A stretch of DNA of 64,000 bases from Schistocephalus solidus (GCA_017591395.1 WEDG01004865.1:1-64000); one strand, 5' to 3'. Positions 34,955 through 48,069 are shown, counted from the first letter of the stretch. Numbers and translations are program-made. The notes: generated by a model not told the origin, from the sequence alone.

Positions 34955-36160
34955 TATTTATTTATTATAAGGAGCAAAGAAAAGAATTAACAGTCAATTG
35001 AATGCAGGCAGATTTACGTGGTAAACTGATATTGTTAAGGTTAAGTAGTCACATAGTCTTCGTGGTGCTGCAACATATGTATGTCAAGCCGATGTTTCAA
35101 TGTATCCACAGACTGGGGCATTACAATCGCCTCAGGTAGGTTATTCCATGGTTCCATTACTCAGTTGGTGAAAAAATACTTTCTCACATATAATCTTACT
35201 TGAGGCACACTAAGTTTGAATGGATGACCTCGGAGATTATTCGATGTGGCAAGTTGGAAAAAGTCATCACATATGAGGGCGCAATCCATGCCACGCACGA
35301 TATGGAAGGTTTGTATCAAGTCTCCGCGCAACTGCCTATAACTCAGAGGATAGAGCTTTAGGTTATTTAGACGAATCTCATATGGCAGTTCACCTTGACC
35401 TCTTACTAATTTTGTGGCTCGCCGCTGCACCCTTTCGAGCATGTTGTAGTCCTGTTGGGTCCATGGTCGCAAGGTTTGGATCGCATATTCAAGATGTGGC
35501 CTTACAAAAGTACCAAAGACTTTAGAAAAGCAGTCTTCATCGAAAACTTTAAATGCACGCTTGATATCGTACAATTTTGAATTGGCGGATTTAGCTGCCT
35601 TGGAAACATTGCGTAAAAGGCTTCAGGTTGTCTTTCATCCAAACTCCAAGATCCTTCTGTGTGTGCTTCTCGGAGTGGCAAACCGTTCAAATAGTAGGGT
35701 CGCATATCAGTGAGCTGATTTCGATTTCCCAGACTTAGCAGGGTGCATTTGTTTGAGTTGAAGGACAAGAGCCATTTGCGGGACCACTCGTCCAATCGAC
35801 GAAGTTTTTCTTGGAAATCGTCTGCATCGGCAGCATTGCGGATAACTTTCCAGATTTTTATATCGTCCGCAAACATAGCAAAGTTACAGTTCAATTCCTG
35901 TACACAATCATTAATGAACAAGAGAAATAGGATCGGTCCGAGCACTGAACCTTTTGGGACTCCACTCTCGATGACTGTGCGCTTTGCTCGCGCTCCGCCT
36001 ACACAGACCACTTGGGAACGACCAACGAGAAAAGTCTTGATCCTCGTAAGAAGTTTGCCTTCAATACCAAACATTCTCAACTTGTAAAGGAGAACCTGGT
36101 GTGGAACACTATCGAAGGCCTTCTGGAAATCAATGTAGGCCACATGCACAGTGTCTTTCA
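34955..36160 (-). mobile_element. CR1-like LINE, family D copy
   Basis: 5'-truncated RT: VAYIDFQKAFDSVPHQVLL, SGVPKGSVLGPILFLLFINDC, FAMFADDIKIW (intact FADD), WLLSFNSNKCTLLSLG, then after a frameshift near 35580 FGTFVRPHLEYAIQTLRPW, LERVQRRATKLVRGQG and LYPLSYRQLRGDLIQTF, with a stop at 35161. A TTTATTTATTA tail ends at about 34955. Its 5' end abuts a family H piece in the opposite orientation. Confidence 0.8.
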
Positions 36161-36162
36161 AA

Positions 36163-36990
36163 GATATAAAGTCCTTATTGTCTGTTTCATTCCCAACTTC
36201 GCAGCTTTTGGATTTTGAAAGGGTTCCTCCTGGTATTTGAGGCAGTTCCTTGATATTACATTGGTTTCTAAATATGTTTCCTGTAGTCTCTGCAGAGTCA
36301 ATCCTCGCAGTCGCTTTTTCGTCCCCTTTTTTTCAACTAGCATCGCCAACTCTTGACAATCTTGAATTTTTTCTCCGATTTTGCAACCCTGAAGTTTGTC
36401 TCTGGGATCTGTTGATGATCCTGGCAGGTTCTGATGTTTTTGCCACCTTGGTGATGGACTATGCAGTCAGCAAGGTCGCATATGGGTGATGATCTCGTGA
36501 CCTCTTATTTCCCCTCTTCAATTTGACCCTGTTGTCTACGACGACGTCCTATTCTCTCACCTCCCCGATGGGTATAAACAGTAGTTCTCACTGTAATATT
36601 ATCTCTCATCCGACAAGGAGCGTTCCGAACCCTCATAATTTGTCCGCAACATCACAATACTATACCACCACATCGTACCAATCCCATCAGCTCTAGCTAT
36701 TAATGATTTAAAGAAGCAGTTTTTTGTCCTTTTTTTTAAATTGGCGGACTCCGCCCCCAATTTAACCGTAGGAGTGTCTTTCCCTGCTTATTTCATAGTT
36801 CCCCATATATTTCAAAGATTGTTGACTGATTGTTTAAAAAAGGCGAATGGTTCTGAATCGGATATGCTTACCATTCTGCACATTTTTGCAATTCGTTTGG
36901 ATTTTTTACATAGTGAAGCAATTATCCAATTTTTTTATTTACACCGCGATACTAAGTTTGTAAATATGGGGTTCTCTTGGCCATAAATAA
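36163..36990 (+). mobile_element. Family H 3' end (3' UTR copy 3)
   Basis: Begins at the H C-terminal codons and runs through the whole H 3' UTR: the GGTTCCTCCTGG block, the CGCCAACTCTTGAC block, the CACCTTGGTGATGGA block, the hairpin 36712-36788 and a terminal AAATAAACAATTTATT. 36290-36990 matches 39460-38830 read on the - strand, which identifies both as H 3' UTR. Confidence 0.7.
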
Positions 36991-37091
36991 ACAATTTATT
37001 TATAAAACATTGTGAAAGAACAACAGAGCCAGAAATATTCTACAAGGCTGGCTTCAAGTAGTCATGCTTTTATAGTCGTACTTTGTCTGTA

Positions 37092-37735
37092 TTATTTTAT
37101 TTTATTTTATTTATTTATTGCCAGTTTACAGGCAAGGTCAAAAAAATATAAATACAGTAGAGAGTCAAGCAGACAGTGAGAAAAACTCCTCATCGTTGTT
37201 TCAGGTGTTTTCAGGAGAAATAACTGCAGCTTATTGAGTAATTAAAGTTCAGGACAGGGACCCGTTGACACAGGTGCCCGGTGGAGAACTTCTCCATTCA
37301 GTTTTTTGGATCTGGTATTCTGCACCAGCAGGTATGTCGGCGAGCTGCTGTTCGCTGTCGACTGAGAAATAAGCCGATTGAGGTCTACAGATCCAGCAAT
37401 ATTGCCCTCAGCATGAAGTCCGGCACAGGATTCAGAGTCCGTGAACGCCATCAGAACCGAAGAGAGCTTCCACAGAGTCAGCACCCAAAAGTTTTGGAAG
37501 GTGTCCTGAATGTAGAAAACAAGTATCAGCTCGCGTAAACAAGGGAGAGCTTTGCTGAATTTTGATACTTCTCGGTAGCTTATTCCAGATTGCTTTAGCG
37601 TTTTCCGAAAAAAACTGTCGGTATTTAAACTGCGCGTAAGAAAGGAAGAAATAAAAATACATCTCTATGACTGGTGCGCCGAGTGTGGTCGAGGTGCCTC
37701 AGAGATGTAAGGGGTTAAATGTACGTGTACGTGTA
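37092..37735 (-). mobile_element. Family C 3' end, copy 3
   Basis: Same 3' UTR as other C copies: (TTTTA)n tail, terminal TTGCC/GGCAA hairpin, U-rich-loop hairpin 37173-37229, CAGCATGAAG block, TTATTCCAGATTGC and a few C-terminal codons. 5' truncated at about 37735. Confidence 0.7.
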
Positions 37736-37739
37736 AAAT

Positions 37740-38645
37740 AATGGAGCGTAGTTTCAAGAGGCATTTAATGCGCTGTCTGAAAAACAACCAAATCCTATGT
37801 GATGTCCAACACGGCTTCCGTCCAGGACGCTCCTGTCTCACGAGGGCCCTTCAGTCGCACGAGAAATTGAAAAAGGCAGCAGATAAGGGTCATCCAGTAG
37901 ATGTTGTATTTTTTGACTTCAAGAAGGCCTTTGATAGTGTACCATAAGGGCTTCTTTTACAGAAGATTTGGAACGTCGGAATTCGAGGAAAACGTTTCAA
38001 TTAGATCAAGAGTTTCTTGTCTTTCAGAGTACAGAGAGTTGTTGTTGGAAACTCTAACTCAGAATGGGTAAAAGTAGAACGTAATGTTCAACAGGGTTCT
38101 GTTTTGGGCCCCCTCCTCTTCCTAATCTACGTGAACGACTGTCTCAATGACCTACATTGTGAAGCTGTCATGTTCGCAGCTGACATAAAAATATGGACTA
38201 AAGTCAGCTGCGCGGATGACGCAAAAGGGTTACAGTCGAATAGCGACAAACTAAGTGCCTAGTCAGCTATGTGGCTGCTTAAGTTTAATGTATCCAAGTG
38301 CGTGATCCTACACATAAGCGCCGGTCGAAAAGTATCTCTGAAACACCAGTACTTTATTAATGGCACTGCATTAAAAGAGATAGAAACACAAAGATATGGG
38401 CATGTGGACAACTGCAAATTTGATGCCCTCAGAACACTGTAAGAAAGCAGTACAGAAGGCAACATGTTCACTGCATCGTATCAGACGTGCGTTTAAATTA
38501 TCCTCCCCCTAATCTCTTCGGAAAATTATATGGCATCTTCGTGAGACCGCACTTAGATTACGGAATACCAGCCTGGATACCGTGGGGGAATAAAGATGTT
38601 GACCTCCTCGAACAGGTGCAACGGAGAGAATGCTTGATGACATAA
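37740..38645 (+). mobile_element. CR1-like LINE RT fragment, family I
   Basis: Reads LCDVQHGFRPGRSCLT, VVFFDFKKAFDSVP, then after a stop VQQGSVLGPLLFLIYVNDC, VMFAADIKIW and LKFNVSKCVILH. The first catalytic Asp of the FADD motif is Ala (FAAD, about 38178), so the RT is inactive. Stops at 37945 and 38260. It lacks a 3' end. Confidence 0.75.
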
Positions 38646-39461
38646 TATTGGACAAAAGACGACTCTCGCAATAAGATTACTTAAAATCAGCCCTTTTAAA
38701 ATCTTTCGGTTTCTCAATTTTCTTCCACAATGTTTCGCCTATCGATGTGAACACGCATTTGAAGTTATATTATTCTTTGACTCAAACACATGGAATAATA
38801 ATAATTAATTGTATATTCAAGGCTTAAATGCCCCCATCATTACAAACTTAGTACCGTGGTTTAAATAAATGCAAAGTGGATAATTGCTGCAATATGTGAG
38901 CATCCATGTGAACAGCAGAAATGAGTAGTATGGTAACATATCCGATTCAAAAGGATTTGCCATTTTTTAAACAAAAGTAATCAACCTTTGGCATATACGG
39001 TGAACTGGAAAAGAAGCAGTTAAAAAACTCCTAGGGTTAAATCGGAGGCGGAGTTCGGCAAGCCGTCAATTTAAAAAAAAGGAGAAAAAACTGCTTCACT
39101 AAAAATTAATAGCTAAATGCAATGGGATAGTATTGTGATGTTGCTTACAACGTATGAGGGTTCGGAACGCTCCTTGACGGGTGATAGATAATGGAGCAGT
39201 CAGAGCTTCTAGTTATAAACACCAGTGGAGGACGGTGAGAGAGGACGAACTCATCGTAGACAACATGGTCGAAACGAAGAGGGGGACAGTAGAGGTCACG
39301 AGATCATCATCGAGATGCGACCTGGCTGACTGCATTGTCCATCACCAAAGAGGCGAAACCATCAGAACCCGCCTCGATCATCAACAGAACCTGGTGACTA
39401 TTGTCAGGGTTGCAAATTCGGAGGAAAGTATCAAGGTTGTCAAGAGTTGGCAATGCTAGTT

Positions 39462-42400
39462 TAAAAGGAAATGAAAAAAAGTCGCTGAAGCTAAAAGGTT
39501 ATCTTCCCGTAGTAAAAACCATCCTATTCTGGTCAAACTTTTTTCAGCGATTGAAGTTGACCTTATTTTCTCTAGGCATGAGCACTCAGCTCAATATTTG
39601 AAAAAAAACAGGTTGTTTATCTGTAGGGATAAAACCCCAATGGAACGTCGGGTTTCACCCTCATTAGCAAACAAGAAGCCTTGGTCTACACCTTCAATAC
39701 CAAAAGTTATCTCAGAGGTTTTTTCTGTAGCTAAAGCAAGCCCACGGCCCTCCGGATCGACAGGAATTTCGATTCCAGCTGAATCTTCACCCGTTAACCT
39801 TGTTTCGGGTTTGAGGGAAATTGTGTCAACTCCACTTCTTTTCTCATCCCAAGCAAAACCATGCCGGCTATACCTGCCAAATCTACTAACCCTAAGAAAA
39901 CTCCTAGTAAATCTAAATCTGTGGCTAATCCAGGCTTTTAAGATCAGCAATGGCATTACCGATGGGAAACCTGGTAACCCCTCAGAATCTACAACAGCTG
40001 CGAACGCTAACGTTAGCATCTTTTCCCAACCCAAAAATTGTCCGAAATCCACAAATATTTAACGCTTCTAATTTTGCTACCAGTTTTTTTCGAAATCAAT
40101 TTATTCCTTTTTCAAATGCACGTTTTCCGCCAATTTTTCGCTAACGTCCCTCAAAAATCTCATTTCTATGCCACCCCCTATCTTTCAAACGCCACAATAT
40201 AGCCTTCCCTTTCCAAGGTTTTCATCCAAATATGCCGCTGTACAATAATCTCAGTTCTCTTTAACAGTAACATTTCGACAAATTGTAGACCAGAGCAATT
40301 TTGTTTCCCACCTTTCGTTTCTTCTTTCCATTTTTCTTCTCCGCCACCAAATTATCCTTTTTATAAATACTGATGAGCGTAACCTGCCGCTCAGGAATAC
40401 GCTCAGCTTAGTTTCGCTCAATGCGAGGTCAGTTGTAAATAAGATGGCTGAGCTTAGAACAGTAGCCTTTGAGCTTGATCCAGATGTGCTGTGCATCACT
40501 GAATCCTGGGCTCACTCTCTTATTTCTGACTCGACGCTTGCTATAGATAATTTCAATTTGTACCGACAAGAGCACGCTGAAAAACGTGGCGGTGGTTGCC
40601 TCCCTTTATATGAAGTCATCCTTTGTACATTTCCCTTTTCAGCTGAGCATTTCGTCCTTTTCTGGAAATGTATGCTTTGCTTCAGTCATCCTCCCTCACA
40701 ATAAAAAAAGCGTTTATTGGCTGTGTCTATAATCCTCCATGTTATTCTGGCAATGAAAGCGAGCTCTGTGAACTATTTGAAAAAGTTGCAGACACTCAGT
40801 TTGATGTGAAAATAATCGTAGGCAATTTCAATCTGCCAGAAATTGACTGGCAGGCCAATTCCTCTCCGCCTAAACATCAGAAATTGGTCGATACTATTAA
40901 CTTTACAAACATGTCCCAACTGGTCAGATCAGTTACTAGAAATGACAACATTTTTCGATTTAATTTTTACAAACGATTTTCACCCTCTTTTATGAATTTT
41001 CCATCATGATCTATTTACAAGTGATCACGCAATAATTCACTGTTGTTTTCCAATTCCCCTTCTTACGAAGCCTGAGGTTAAAATGCAACAACCTCGACTT
41101 TGCTAACATAAACCATGAAACAGTAAATAATTTCGTAAGCACTCTAGATTGGCATAGCATATTCTCAATCAACGATCTAAACTTTTTTTCCGTGAGCTAT
41201 TGCAGAGCCTCACAGAAAAAAATCCAGGCTTTTTATCCCGTTTAAGATTTTTAATTCACATTCAGCTTCTTCTACTGTTCCGCATTTTCTCCAGAACAGA
41301 CTTAAAAAATTACGAAAGCTCTTTGTCAGTTCATTTAAGGATTGCACAAATATTTGAATAAGCATCGAGAATAAGGCTCGCGCGAGATAAGCGTAGGGAG
41401 TCTCGGACACTAAGTGATGCCAATTCATCCAAATCTGTTGCTCAAATCTTTCATGTTCGGTCATCGGCTAAGCGTCTGAATGTAACTCCGCCCTTACTCG
41501 ACTGTAACAAAAAATTTGTTACAGATGATTTGGGCAAAGCAGAATTGTTAAACTCGTTTTTTGCCAACCACTTTACCACTGAAACTAGCCCCACTCCCAC
41601 AATTCCTCCGCTTTCAAATTCGCTTCTAACAACTATTAATTTCTCGCCTTCATGTATTCAAAAAGAAATAGCTCACCTAAAAAATTCACATTCAGTTGGA
41701 ACTGATAACATTCCAAACTCACTTATTAAACAGTTAAGGGATTTTCCACCTTTACTAAGCAAATTATACTCAGTATTTCTCGAAAATGGTTTCTTCCCCG
41801 ATTATTGGAAAACTTCTATTATAATACCAGTTTTTAAAATCTGGTTCCCGCTCGGACATTCATAACTATCGCGGTGTTCATAAAACGCCCTCTCTTGCTA
41901 AACTCTTCGAAAAACTAATTGCAAAACAAATCACGGATTTTTGAATAAGCAATCAAATTATCAACTTTTTCCAACACGGCTTCTTACCGGACCGTTCTTG
42001 TGAAACCTGCCACATGTCTTTTCTAAATCTACTAACCTCTCTTCGTAATGATCATCTATCTGTATCAGTTATCTATTTTTGATCTTAGTAAGGCATTCGA
42101 TAAGGTGCCTCATAAACGACTTCTAGCTAAACTAGAATCTATAGGATTCCGTAGTCCCCTTACTGACTTTATTAGATCATACCTAAATGATCGAAAACAA
42201 AAAGTTTTAGTAGGGTCCTCATACTCAAGTGCTACCCCGATTGTTAGTGGTGTCCTTCAGGGTACCGTATTAGGTCCTTTGTTGTTCTTACTGTATATAA
42301 ATGATATTTCATCGATAGTTAAACATTCTCAATCTTTTATTTAGGCTGATGATCTCAAATGCGTTTATTCCTTCTCTAACTCTACAACCGAACGGTGCCT

Positions 42401-43830
42401 AGAACAAATTCAATCAGACTTAGACCTCTTTCGGCCTGGAGCTCCACGTGGCTAATGGAGTTCTCACCTACTAAGTGTCGCTACATGAGTTTTGGGCCTG
42501 TAAGGCTGCCGCAACCTCTTATCTTTGAAGGTTGCCATATGATTGAATGTTCCTCCATCAAGGACTTGGGCTTAAGCTACACCAATAAATTAGGTCTTTC
42601 GCCTCATGCCGATAGAATTACGGCCAAAGCTGCTCAGATTTGCGGCTTTATTTCTTATAATTTCTACCTTCCTGAAATTAAATTAAGACTTTATCGTATG
42701 TTTGTACTTCCCATTCTTGAATTTGGCTGTCCTTTCTTCGGTTTATGAATGAATCTAGGCGTTCAAAATTTGAAAATGTCCAAAGACATTTCACAAAAAA
42801 CTCCTATATCCGACTCTTTTTAACTACTTCCTACTCAACAAGATGCCAGCTAACGAAGCTAAAATTTCTTTTGGGTCAGGAGACTTGAAGCAGGCTTTTT
42901 GTCTCCTTTTTCGTCTTAATAATAGTTCAACTCTCCCAAAGCTTTCTGTCATTACCCCCGTTAGTCTTCCTTATAACCCTAAGAAATTCTGAACTAATTA
43001 TACCTCCCCTGCATCCTCCACGTGTAAACGCTCTCTTCTTTGCTTCTAGGTATAGTTTTCTTTGGAATAACTTGCCAATTGAAATTAGGTCGTTAACTAG
43101 TCTATCTGCATTCAAGCGAAGACTGCACATTTATCTTAACACTGATTCTATTAACCTTTTATTTTTCCTCATCTTTTCCCAGTAGCTTTCCCATGACTCG
43201 GAAAAAGGACCATCGGGAATTTGAGTAACCCTCTTGAAACTATATTTACGCTACCTGGAGACGCCCATGAACTATAATGTCTCCTTATATCACCCGTCCT
43301 CCAAACGATGACGTCATTCGGACGTACATATTCGGTGGTCCACAGTCTTAAATGCTGCGGTTTCTTTGGATACTAACCATCATCAGAATTTAATTCTGGA
43401 TCCTAAGATGCTGAGGACTTAAGTTCATTGACGCATTTTCGTGAAATTCTGTTTCATACGCCTAAGTGATCAAGAACGAATCACCTCGACGTTTCATTAT
43501 CTCATTCTGAAATGCTACTGCAGTATTACCCTATTCTACCACCTGACTATTTTTTCCTAAGCAGTTTTTTTCTCCTACCTTCTATTCGAAAATGAAGGCC
43601 TATTGAACTCTGCCTCCATTTTCATGGTAGGAGTTTTTGTTCACAGCCTATTTTTTCTAGTTCACCATTAATTTTAAAACATTGCTAACTGTTGACATAG
43701 CAGGACAATTTATGAATTTGTACATTTAATCTGCACACATTGTCATAACTTTATTTCGTTACAAATGTTTGCTTAGACAGTACCTTTCCGGTGCTAACCA
43801 AATATAAATTCTAAATTCTAAATTCTAAAA
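39462..43830 (+). mobile_element. CR1/Jockey-like LINE, family A copy 2, near full length
   Basis: Contains the last part of ORF1 (about 39598-40380, Ser/Pro/Asn-rich), endonuclease (VLCITESWAHSLISD, RQEHAEKRGGGCL, VGNFNLPEIDWQANS) and RT (LKNSHSVGTDNIPNSLIKQ, FDLSKAFDKVPHKRLLAKLE, SGVLQGTVLGPLLFLLYIND). The catalytic motif reads FI-stop-ADD: the Tyr codon has become TAG at about 42343. Then come EFSPTKCRYMSFGP, the C-terminus, a 3' UTR with the hairpin 43561-43648, and a three-unit ATTCTAA tail. It lies inside the family H copy 2 3' UTR. Confidence 0.85.
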
Positions 43831-44049
43831 GATTTTTTCTGCAGAGGATGATGGAAATATAATTAGAGACCAATATAATATCAAGGGAGCTTCCTCGAAT
43901 ACCAGGAGGACCCTTTTCGAAATCCAAAATTTGCGAGTTTGGGAAGGAAACAGACAATACGTACTTTATATCTTCCGAAGATAAATGTTTGCGTAATTTG
44001 GTTTTGAAAATAGCTAATGTAGACGACAACCTCATTTGCAGTGGAAGAT

Positions 44050-45297
44050 TTTGGAATTTGGAATTTATATTTGGTTAGCACCGGCAAGGCACTGTCTAAG
44101 CAAACATTTGTAACGAAATAAAGTCATGACAATGTGTGCAGATAAAATGTACAAATTCATAACTTGTCCTGCTATGTCAACAGTTAGCGATGTTTTAAAA
44201 TTAATGGTGAATTAGAAAAAATAGGCAGTGAAAAAAACTCCTACCATAAAAATGGAGGCAGAGTTCAATAAACCTTCATTTTTTAATAGAAGGTAGGAGA
44301 AAAAAACTGCTTAGGAAAATGGTGAGGTGGTAGAGTAGGGTAATACGGTAGTAGCATTTCAGAATGAGATAATGAAACGTCGAGGTGATTCGTTCTTGAT
44401 CACTTAGGCGTATGAAACAAATCTCACGAAAATGCGTCAATGAACTTAAGTCCTTAGCATCTTAGGATCCAGAATTGAATTGTGATGATCCAAAGAAACG
44501 GTAGCATTTTAAACTGTGGACCACCGAATGTGAACGTCCGAATGACGTCATTGTTTGTACGACTGGTGATATAAGGAGACATCATAGTTCATGGGTGACC
44601 CGAGGTAGCGAAAATATAGTTTCAAGAGGGTCATTTAAATTCCCGATGGTCCTATCTCCGAGTCATGGGAAAGCTACTGGGAAAAGATGAGGAAAATAAA
44701 AGGTTAATAGAATCAGTGTTAAGATAAATGTGCAGTCTTCGCTTGAATGCAGATAGACTAGTTAACGACCTTATTTCAATTGGCAAGTTATTCCAAAGAA
44801 AACTATACCTAGAAGCAAAGAAGAGAGAGCGTTAACACGTGGAGAATGCAGGGGGAGGTATAATTAGTGCAGAATTTGTTAGGTTAGAAGGAAGAATAAT
44901 GGGTAAATGACAGAAAGCTTGGGGAGCGTTGAGCTATTTTTTAGTCGGAAAAGGAGATAAATCCTGCTTCCCGTCTCCTAACCCAAATAAATTTTAGCTT
45001 CGTTAGCTGGTATCTTTTTGAGTAGGAAGTAGTTGAAAGAGTCGGAAACAGGAGTATTTTGTGAAATGTCTTTGGGCATTTTCAATTTTTAAACGGCTAG
45101 ATTTGTTCATTAAACCGAAGAAAGAACAGCAAAATTCAAGAATGGGAAGTACAAACATACGATAAAGTCTTAATTTCATTCCAGGAAGGTAGAAATTATA
45201 AGAAATAAAGCCACAAATCTGATCAGCTTTGGCCGTAATTCTATCGACATGAGGCGAAAGATCTTATTTCTTGGTGTAGCTTAAGACCAAGTCCTTG
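44050..45297 (-). mobile_element. Family A copy 3, nested in family H copy 2
   Basis: Closely matches A1 and A4 from the TTCCAAATTCC tail (44050) through the 3' UTR hairpin (44224-44310) and the C-terminal coding region, to the IKDLGL codons. H coding sequence flanks it: KYAFIWN on one side and NLPLQMRLSS on the other. It is 5' truncated. Confidence 0.8.
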
Positions 45298-48069
45298 ATT
45301 ATTCCATATGAAAGCATATTTGGAGGCAAAAAACTGAGACAGTTTCGTTGTGGAGCTTAGGGGTGTTGGAATGATCATGGAGTAATTACGAGTGGTATAG
45401 GATCGATCTACCAGAGTAAGAGCGTTAATTTGTGAGAGATTTGGTCTAGAGTTAACGCAAAACAGGAAGCAGAGACCGGCTTTGAGTCTTCTAACCCACA
45501 TAAATTTAATGTTTGCTAATTGGCATCTATCCGTATAAGAGATACTGGATCAAGGAAGAGAAAATAGTCTTCGAGTAAAAACCCTCTGAACTTTTTCAAT
45601 CGTACTGCGGTCAGAGGCGTTCATCAGCCCAAAGAGATGACAGCAGTATTCTAGGATAGAAAGAACAAACATGCGGTATAGGTTTAACTTTATTTCCGGA
45701 AGGAAGAAATTATGTGATATAAACCCACAAATCTGTGCAGCCTTTGCAGAAATTCGATCTGCATGAGGTGATAATGCTAGCTTATTCGTGTTAATTAGAC
45801 CTAAGTCTTTTATGTTTGATTGTTCTAAAAGTGTATTATTTTGAAATACTAGGGGTACAGGAAGCTTGGTGGGGCCAAAACACATGAAACTACTCTTTGA
45901 TGGAGAAAGTTCCATCTGCCAAGTACAGCTCCAGCGTGAGAGCATAAGTAGATCAGTGTTGATTTTATCAACGCAACTATTGGCAGTCTATAGAAAATGA
46001 ATAAATGCAGTTGAGATCGTCAGCGTAAACGAAATTTTGTGAATTTGTGAGTAAAGTTGAAATTTCGTTTATGTACAGAATAAAGAGAAGGGGATCTAGA
46101 ACCGTGCCTTGAAAAACGCAACTCGTTATCGGCTGAGGCCGCGAATAGCTATTACCTACTAAGACATTCTGGTTGCGGTTAGACAAGTAGGAACCAATGA
46201 AGTCAAGGTGAGGAGGCTGGATGCCGAGGGCTTCCAGTTTCACCAGAAGACGTCTGTGCGGTACCTTGTCAAAGGCTTTGCTCAGGTCAAAGTAGATCAC
46301 AAACCACTGACTGCTGCTCATTACGAAGGGAAGTGACAATGTTCAGAAAAGCTACGTGACACACTTTGCATGATCTCCCAGGTAGAAAACCATATTGTGA
46401 GTCGCTTATGAGCTTATTTTCTAGGCAAAAATCAATAATTTGAATAAAAATAATTTTTTAAAGAAGTTTATGCTAGAGCTTGGGTTTTGTGAATGCCTCG
46501 ATAATTATTTACGTCCGAAGGAGATCCCGACTTGAAGAGAGGAAGAATAATAGATGCATTCAATGAGTCAGGAAGGAATCCGTTTAGAAGATAAACTAAG
46601 AATATATAGCTAAGCAATCGGGGAAGCTCGGTGCTCTCTTAATAACTGAGTTTGGAATAACGTCATTCCCCGAAGAGTGCGAGCTTTTTAGACGAATTAT
46701 TTGCTTACAAATTAGTTCTAAGGATAAATAAATTGTGCTGATAACATTCAAGGAGGATGCCTGAAACGTCGGAACCGGTTCAGATTCCATCGTAAGATGA
46801 TTTGCAAAGAACGCACTAAACAGTTCTGCCTTGTCAGAGTCTTCAAGAACGAAGTTCTTGTCTTCTTTTAGCAATGGAGAAATTTCATAACTTCGTTTAG
46901 AGGAGGATCGACGGTGGAACAGTTGAGCAACAGATTTTGCAGAGTTTGGTTCACTGAGTGCGCAAGATTCCCTCTGTCTATCACGTGCAAGACGAATCTT
47001 CAAGGCATATTAAAAAATCTCTGCGATCCTTAGATGTACAGATAAAGAACTAGTTTATTGATCTTTCAACTGCTTCCTCAATTTCTTTAGTCGTGGCAAA
47101 AGAAAGTGAGGAACGGTGGATTCCGAGACGTAGGGCTTGACTATTTTGGTTGGCAAAAGCTCCAGAATGTTATTTGAAACGACTGACATGAATTATTTAA
47201 GACTTGCTGCGTCGTTAATGGAGGAGAAATGCTGCCAGTCCAATAGTCCAAAAAGGTTACTAATTAAGCTCATATCTGCGAGGTCAAAATCATGATAGGT
47301 ACGAACGGCACTAGCCTTTTTCGATGAAACAATCGGAAGGCAACAGTGAATTAGTGTATGGTCGCTTTGGAAGAGGCCCGGCTCAAAATCAACGAAGAGG
47401 GGAGCAATGTAGTTTGTGAAAATCAGGTCTAAAATATGCTTGTCTCTGGTTGAAGAATGGACAAGCTGGGACCAATTAGAAAAATGAATGGTATCGAGGA
47501 AAGGCTGAAATCTAGATGGATAAGATTTTAAATCAGTCAATTTCAGGAAAAGTAAAAACCCCAGCGATTATTTTAATGTTAAAATTGGACTCCGAAATCA
47601 ATTTAAAAATTTCGCAAAATTTCGCGTCATCATCGGATGATGAATGAGGTGGGTTGTAAATACATTGGAGAATCGCCTTTTGCCGGGGCGACATGATAAT
47701 GGATGCGAAGCAGTAATAACCAGAGAATGACGTTACATCTAGATCAAATTGGAAGTGCTTAAATGAAGCTTTAATATAGAGAAGACAACCACCACCACGC
47801 TTGCTAATGCGGTCTTGACGGTAGAGATCATACTGGTCTATGACAAGTAAAGAGTCAGAAATTAAGGGATGGGTCCAAGATTTAGTTACACATAAAACAT
47901 CGGGCGTTAACTTGAAAGCAATGGCTCTCAGTTAGGCCATCTTATTTAAAACAGATCTAGCTTTAAGTAATATGACATCGACCGTAGTTCAAGTATCCAA
48001 ACTAGGGTTATCGTTACTTATAAAAAAGGAAGACTAGGTTGTGGGGAAGTAAACTGTAGAGAGGAAGGT

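Larger units (their letters stand above)
38800..48050 (-). mobile_element. CR1/Jockey-like LINE, family H copy 2, split by two nested family A elements
   Basis: H parts in - strand order are 48050-45298 (endonuclease and most of RT), 44045-43835 (C-terminus and first 3' UTR) and 39460 to about 38800 (rest of 3' UTR with hairpin 39012-39097). Landmarks are RISKRGGGCLLYIKASF, IYNPPHSSSDDD, GLFQSDHTLIHCC (47380), SSGNDVIPNSVIK (46675), VIYFDLSKAFDKVPHRRLL (46290), FVYADDLNC (46020), LSRWSCTWQMELSPSKS and LSPHADRISAKAAQ. The interruptions are A3 (44050-45297, -) and A2 (39462-43830, +). Several stops and frameshifts make it inactive. Confidence 0.8.

Noticed and set aside
39591..40052. 153-codon minus-strand frame opposite A2 ORF1
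   Set aside because: Shadow of the LINE ORF1 region, which is identified by its continuity with A4 ORF1.
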